A stretch of 64,000 nucleotides of DNA from Gymnogyps californianus (Eukaryota > Chordata > Aves > Accipitriformes > Cathartidae), in the NCBI RefSeq assembly GCF_018139145.2, contig NC_059500.1, positions 24,037,437-24,101,436 on the forward strand, read 5' to 3'. The stretch's first letter is position 1, and each line of letters starts with the position of its first letter. The notes under the pieces are model-generated. The model saw only the letters and a list, made by a program, of their open reading frames with translations. It did no database searches and was not told the DNA's origin. The position numbers and the translations under genes are program-made. Below, piece after piece: positions 63,209-64,000 of this stretch.

Positions 63209-64000
63209 CTGAAAGCAGAACAAGATTCATGAGACACGTATCAGGAGAAAAACTTCTAGTGTAACAAAGAGCAACTATCAATGTCTAAATCCTGAAATAA
63301 CTTAACCATAAGATTAATCACATACATATACCTCCTCAAAATAAACCGAAAGGAGGGTCAGAGCACTGTTTCGAACACCCATCCATGACTGGAAGAGATC
63401 TCAGGCCCAGAACTGTCCTCCAGTTTCCATCTGCAATAGGTACCTCCCTAACTTAAAGTGGAGTTATGAGGGAACACATAAAAGCATCTAACACAGATAC
63501 TAAAGACCAATCCACATATTTAATCAAATAAGTATAGCTGACAGTATCTCCAGACAAGAACTGCCAACTACACTGTTCCACTCCTGGTGACCCGAAACAT
63601 TTGTTTCTGGTGTTTACTGTCCTAAGAGCACAGAAAAATCCACATAAAACATCAGCCTTCAGGCACTGCATCTGTGGGAAATAGGTAACTAGTTAGAAGC
63701 TAGTTTGCTTCTAAACACTGTGTTAGCAGGCCATTAAACTTGCAGATTCAACCTCCCAAAAATCAGAAAGTAGCCCGAAACCAGGTTCCCCATGCAACCA
63801 TCCATTGCTCCCCTGGGACACACATTAGGGCAGAGTCCTCAGTTTCACATGATTTTCCCCTAAGGCAGTCCAGTCCTACTGTACCAAATGGTCATCATTT
63901 GATAAACAGATAAGAAATGCTGCCTTATGAAATCCTATGACACAACCGCAGGTCAAAGACACATGTTTGAGCTAACTCTAAAACACCTGCATCTGATACT
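63209..64000 (-). other. Upstream FER intron (partial)
   Basis: The sequence upstream of the inferred acceptor is unique and not CpG-rich, so it is unlikely to contain the FER promoter. It is read as the 3' end of the intron that follows a non-coding first exon outside the window. Confidence 0.6.

Noticed and set aside
63209..64000. FER promoter
   Set aside because: No CpG clustering or core promoter signal, and a good acceptor adjoins the first coding exon, so the promoter should be further upstream.

Overview
The window is vertebrate and most likely avian nuclear DNA: a low-gene-density, AT-rich stretch. It holds eight coding exons of one gene on the minus strand, separated by long introns loaded with CR1 LINEs and ERVL-type LTRs. 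CR1 copies ending in the octamer or pentamer tail typical of birds, and two LTRs of the type common in bird genomes, point to a bird, probably one outside the fowl lineage (this last point is weaker).

The gene is FER, the F-BAR/SH2 non-receptor tyrosine kinase. It is read from high to low coordinates. The exon carrying the start codon is at 62950-63208; the others are 58622-58795, 55138-55237, 39364-39547, 36689-36826, 35617-35736, 28758-28880 and 24622-24811. All eight have AG acceptors and GT donors, and the phases join without a break to give 1236 nt, or 412 codons. That is the N-terminal half of an approximately 820-residue protein: the F-BAR module, the FX extension and the central coiled coil. 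The SH2 and kinase exons and the promoter lie outside the window.

Region by region: 1-24621 is one intron (at least 24.6 kb) downstream of codon 412. It carries two LTRs in opposite orientation (4400-4983, 9033-9629), old LINE remnants, a broken histone H2A retrocopy (about 8633-8853), a CR1 3' end (14108-14271) and a GC-rich LTR-like block (15866-16389). The 24812-28757 intron holds a chain of plus-strand reading-frame fragments that looks like an unidentified decayed retrocopy. The 28881-35616 intron holds an old LINE and a rearranged ERVL pol fragment. The 39548-55137 intron is the richest in repeats, with a decayed LINE, a 118-bp direct repeat, the 5' half of a CR1, the 3' end of another CR1 and a 22-base cytosine run. 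The remaining introns hold nothing I can recognise apart from homopolymers and isolated reading frames.

No RNA gene, CRISPR array or CpG island was seen. I found no convincing new biological system. The observations most worth checking are the unidentified retrocopy candidate, the out-of-order ERVL fragment with a palindrome at its joint, and the CR1 copy that keeps its 5' half.
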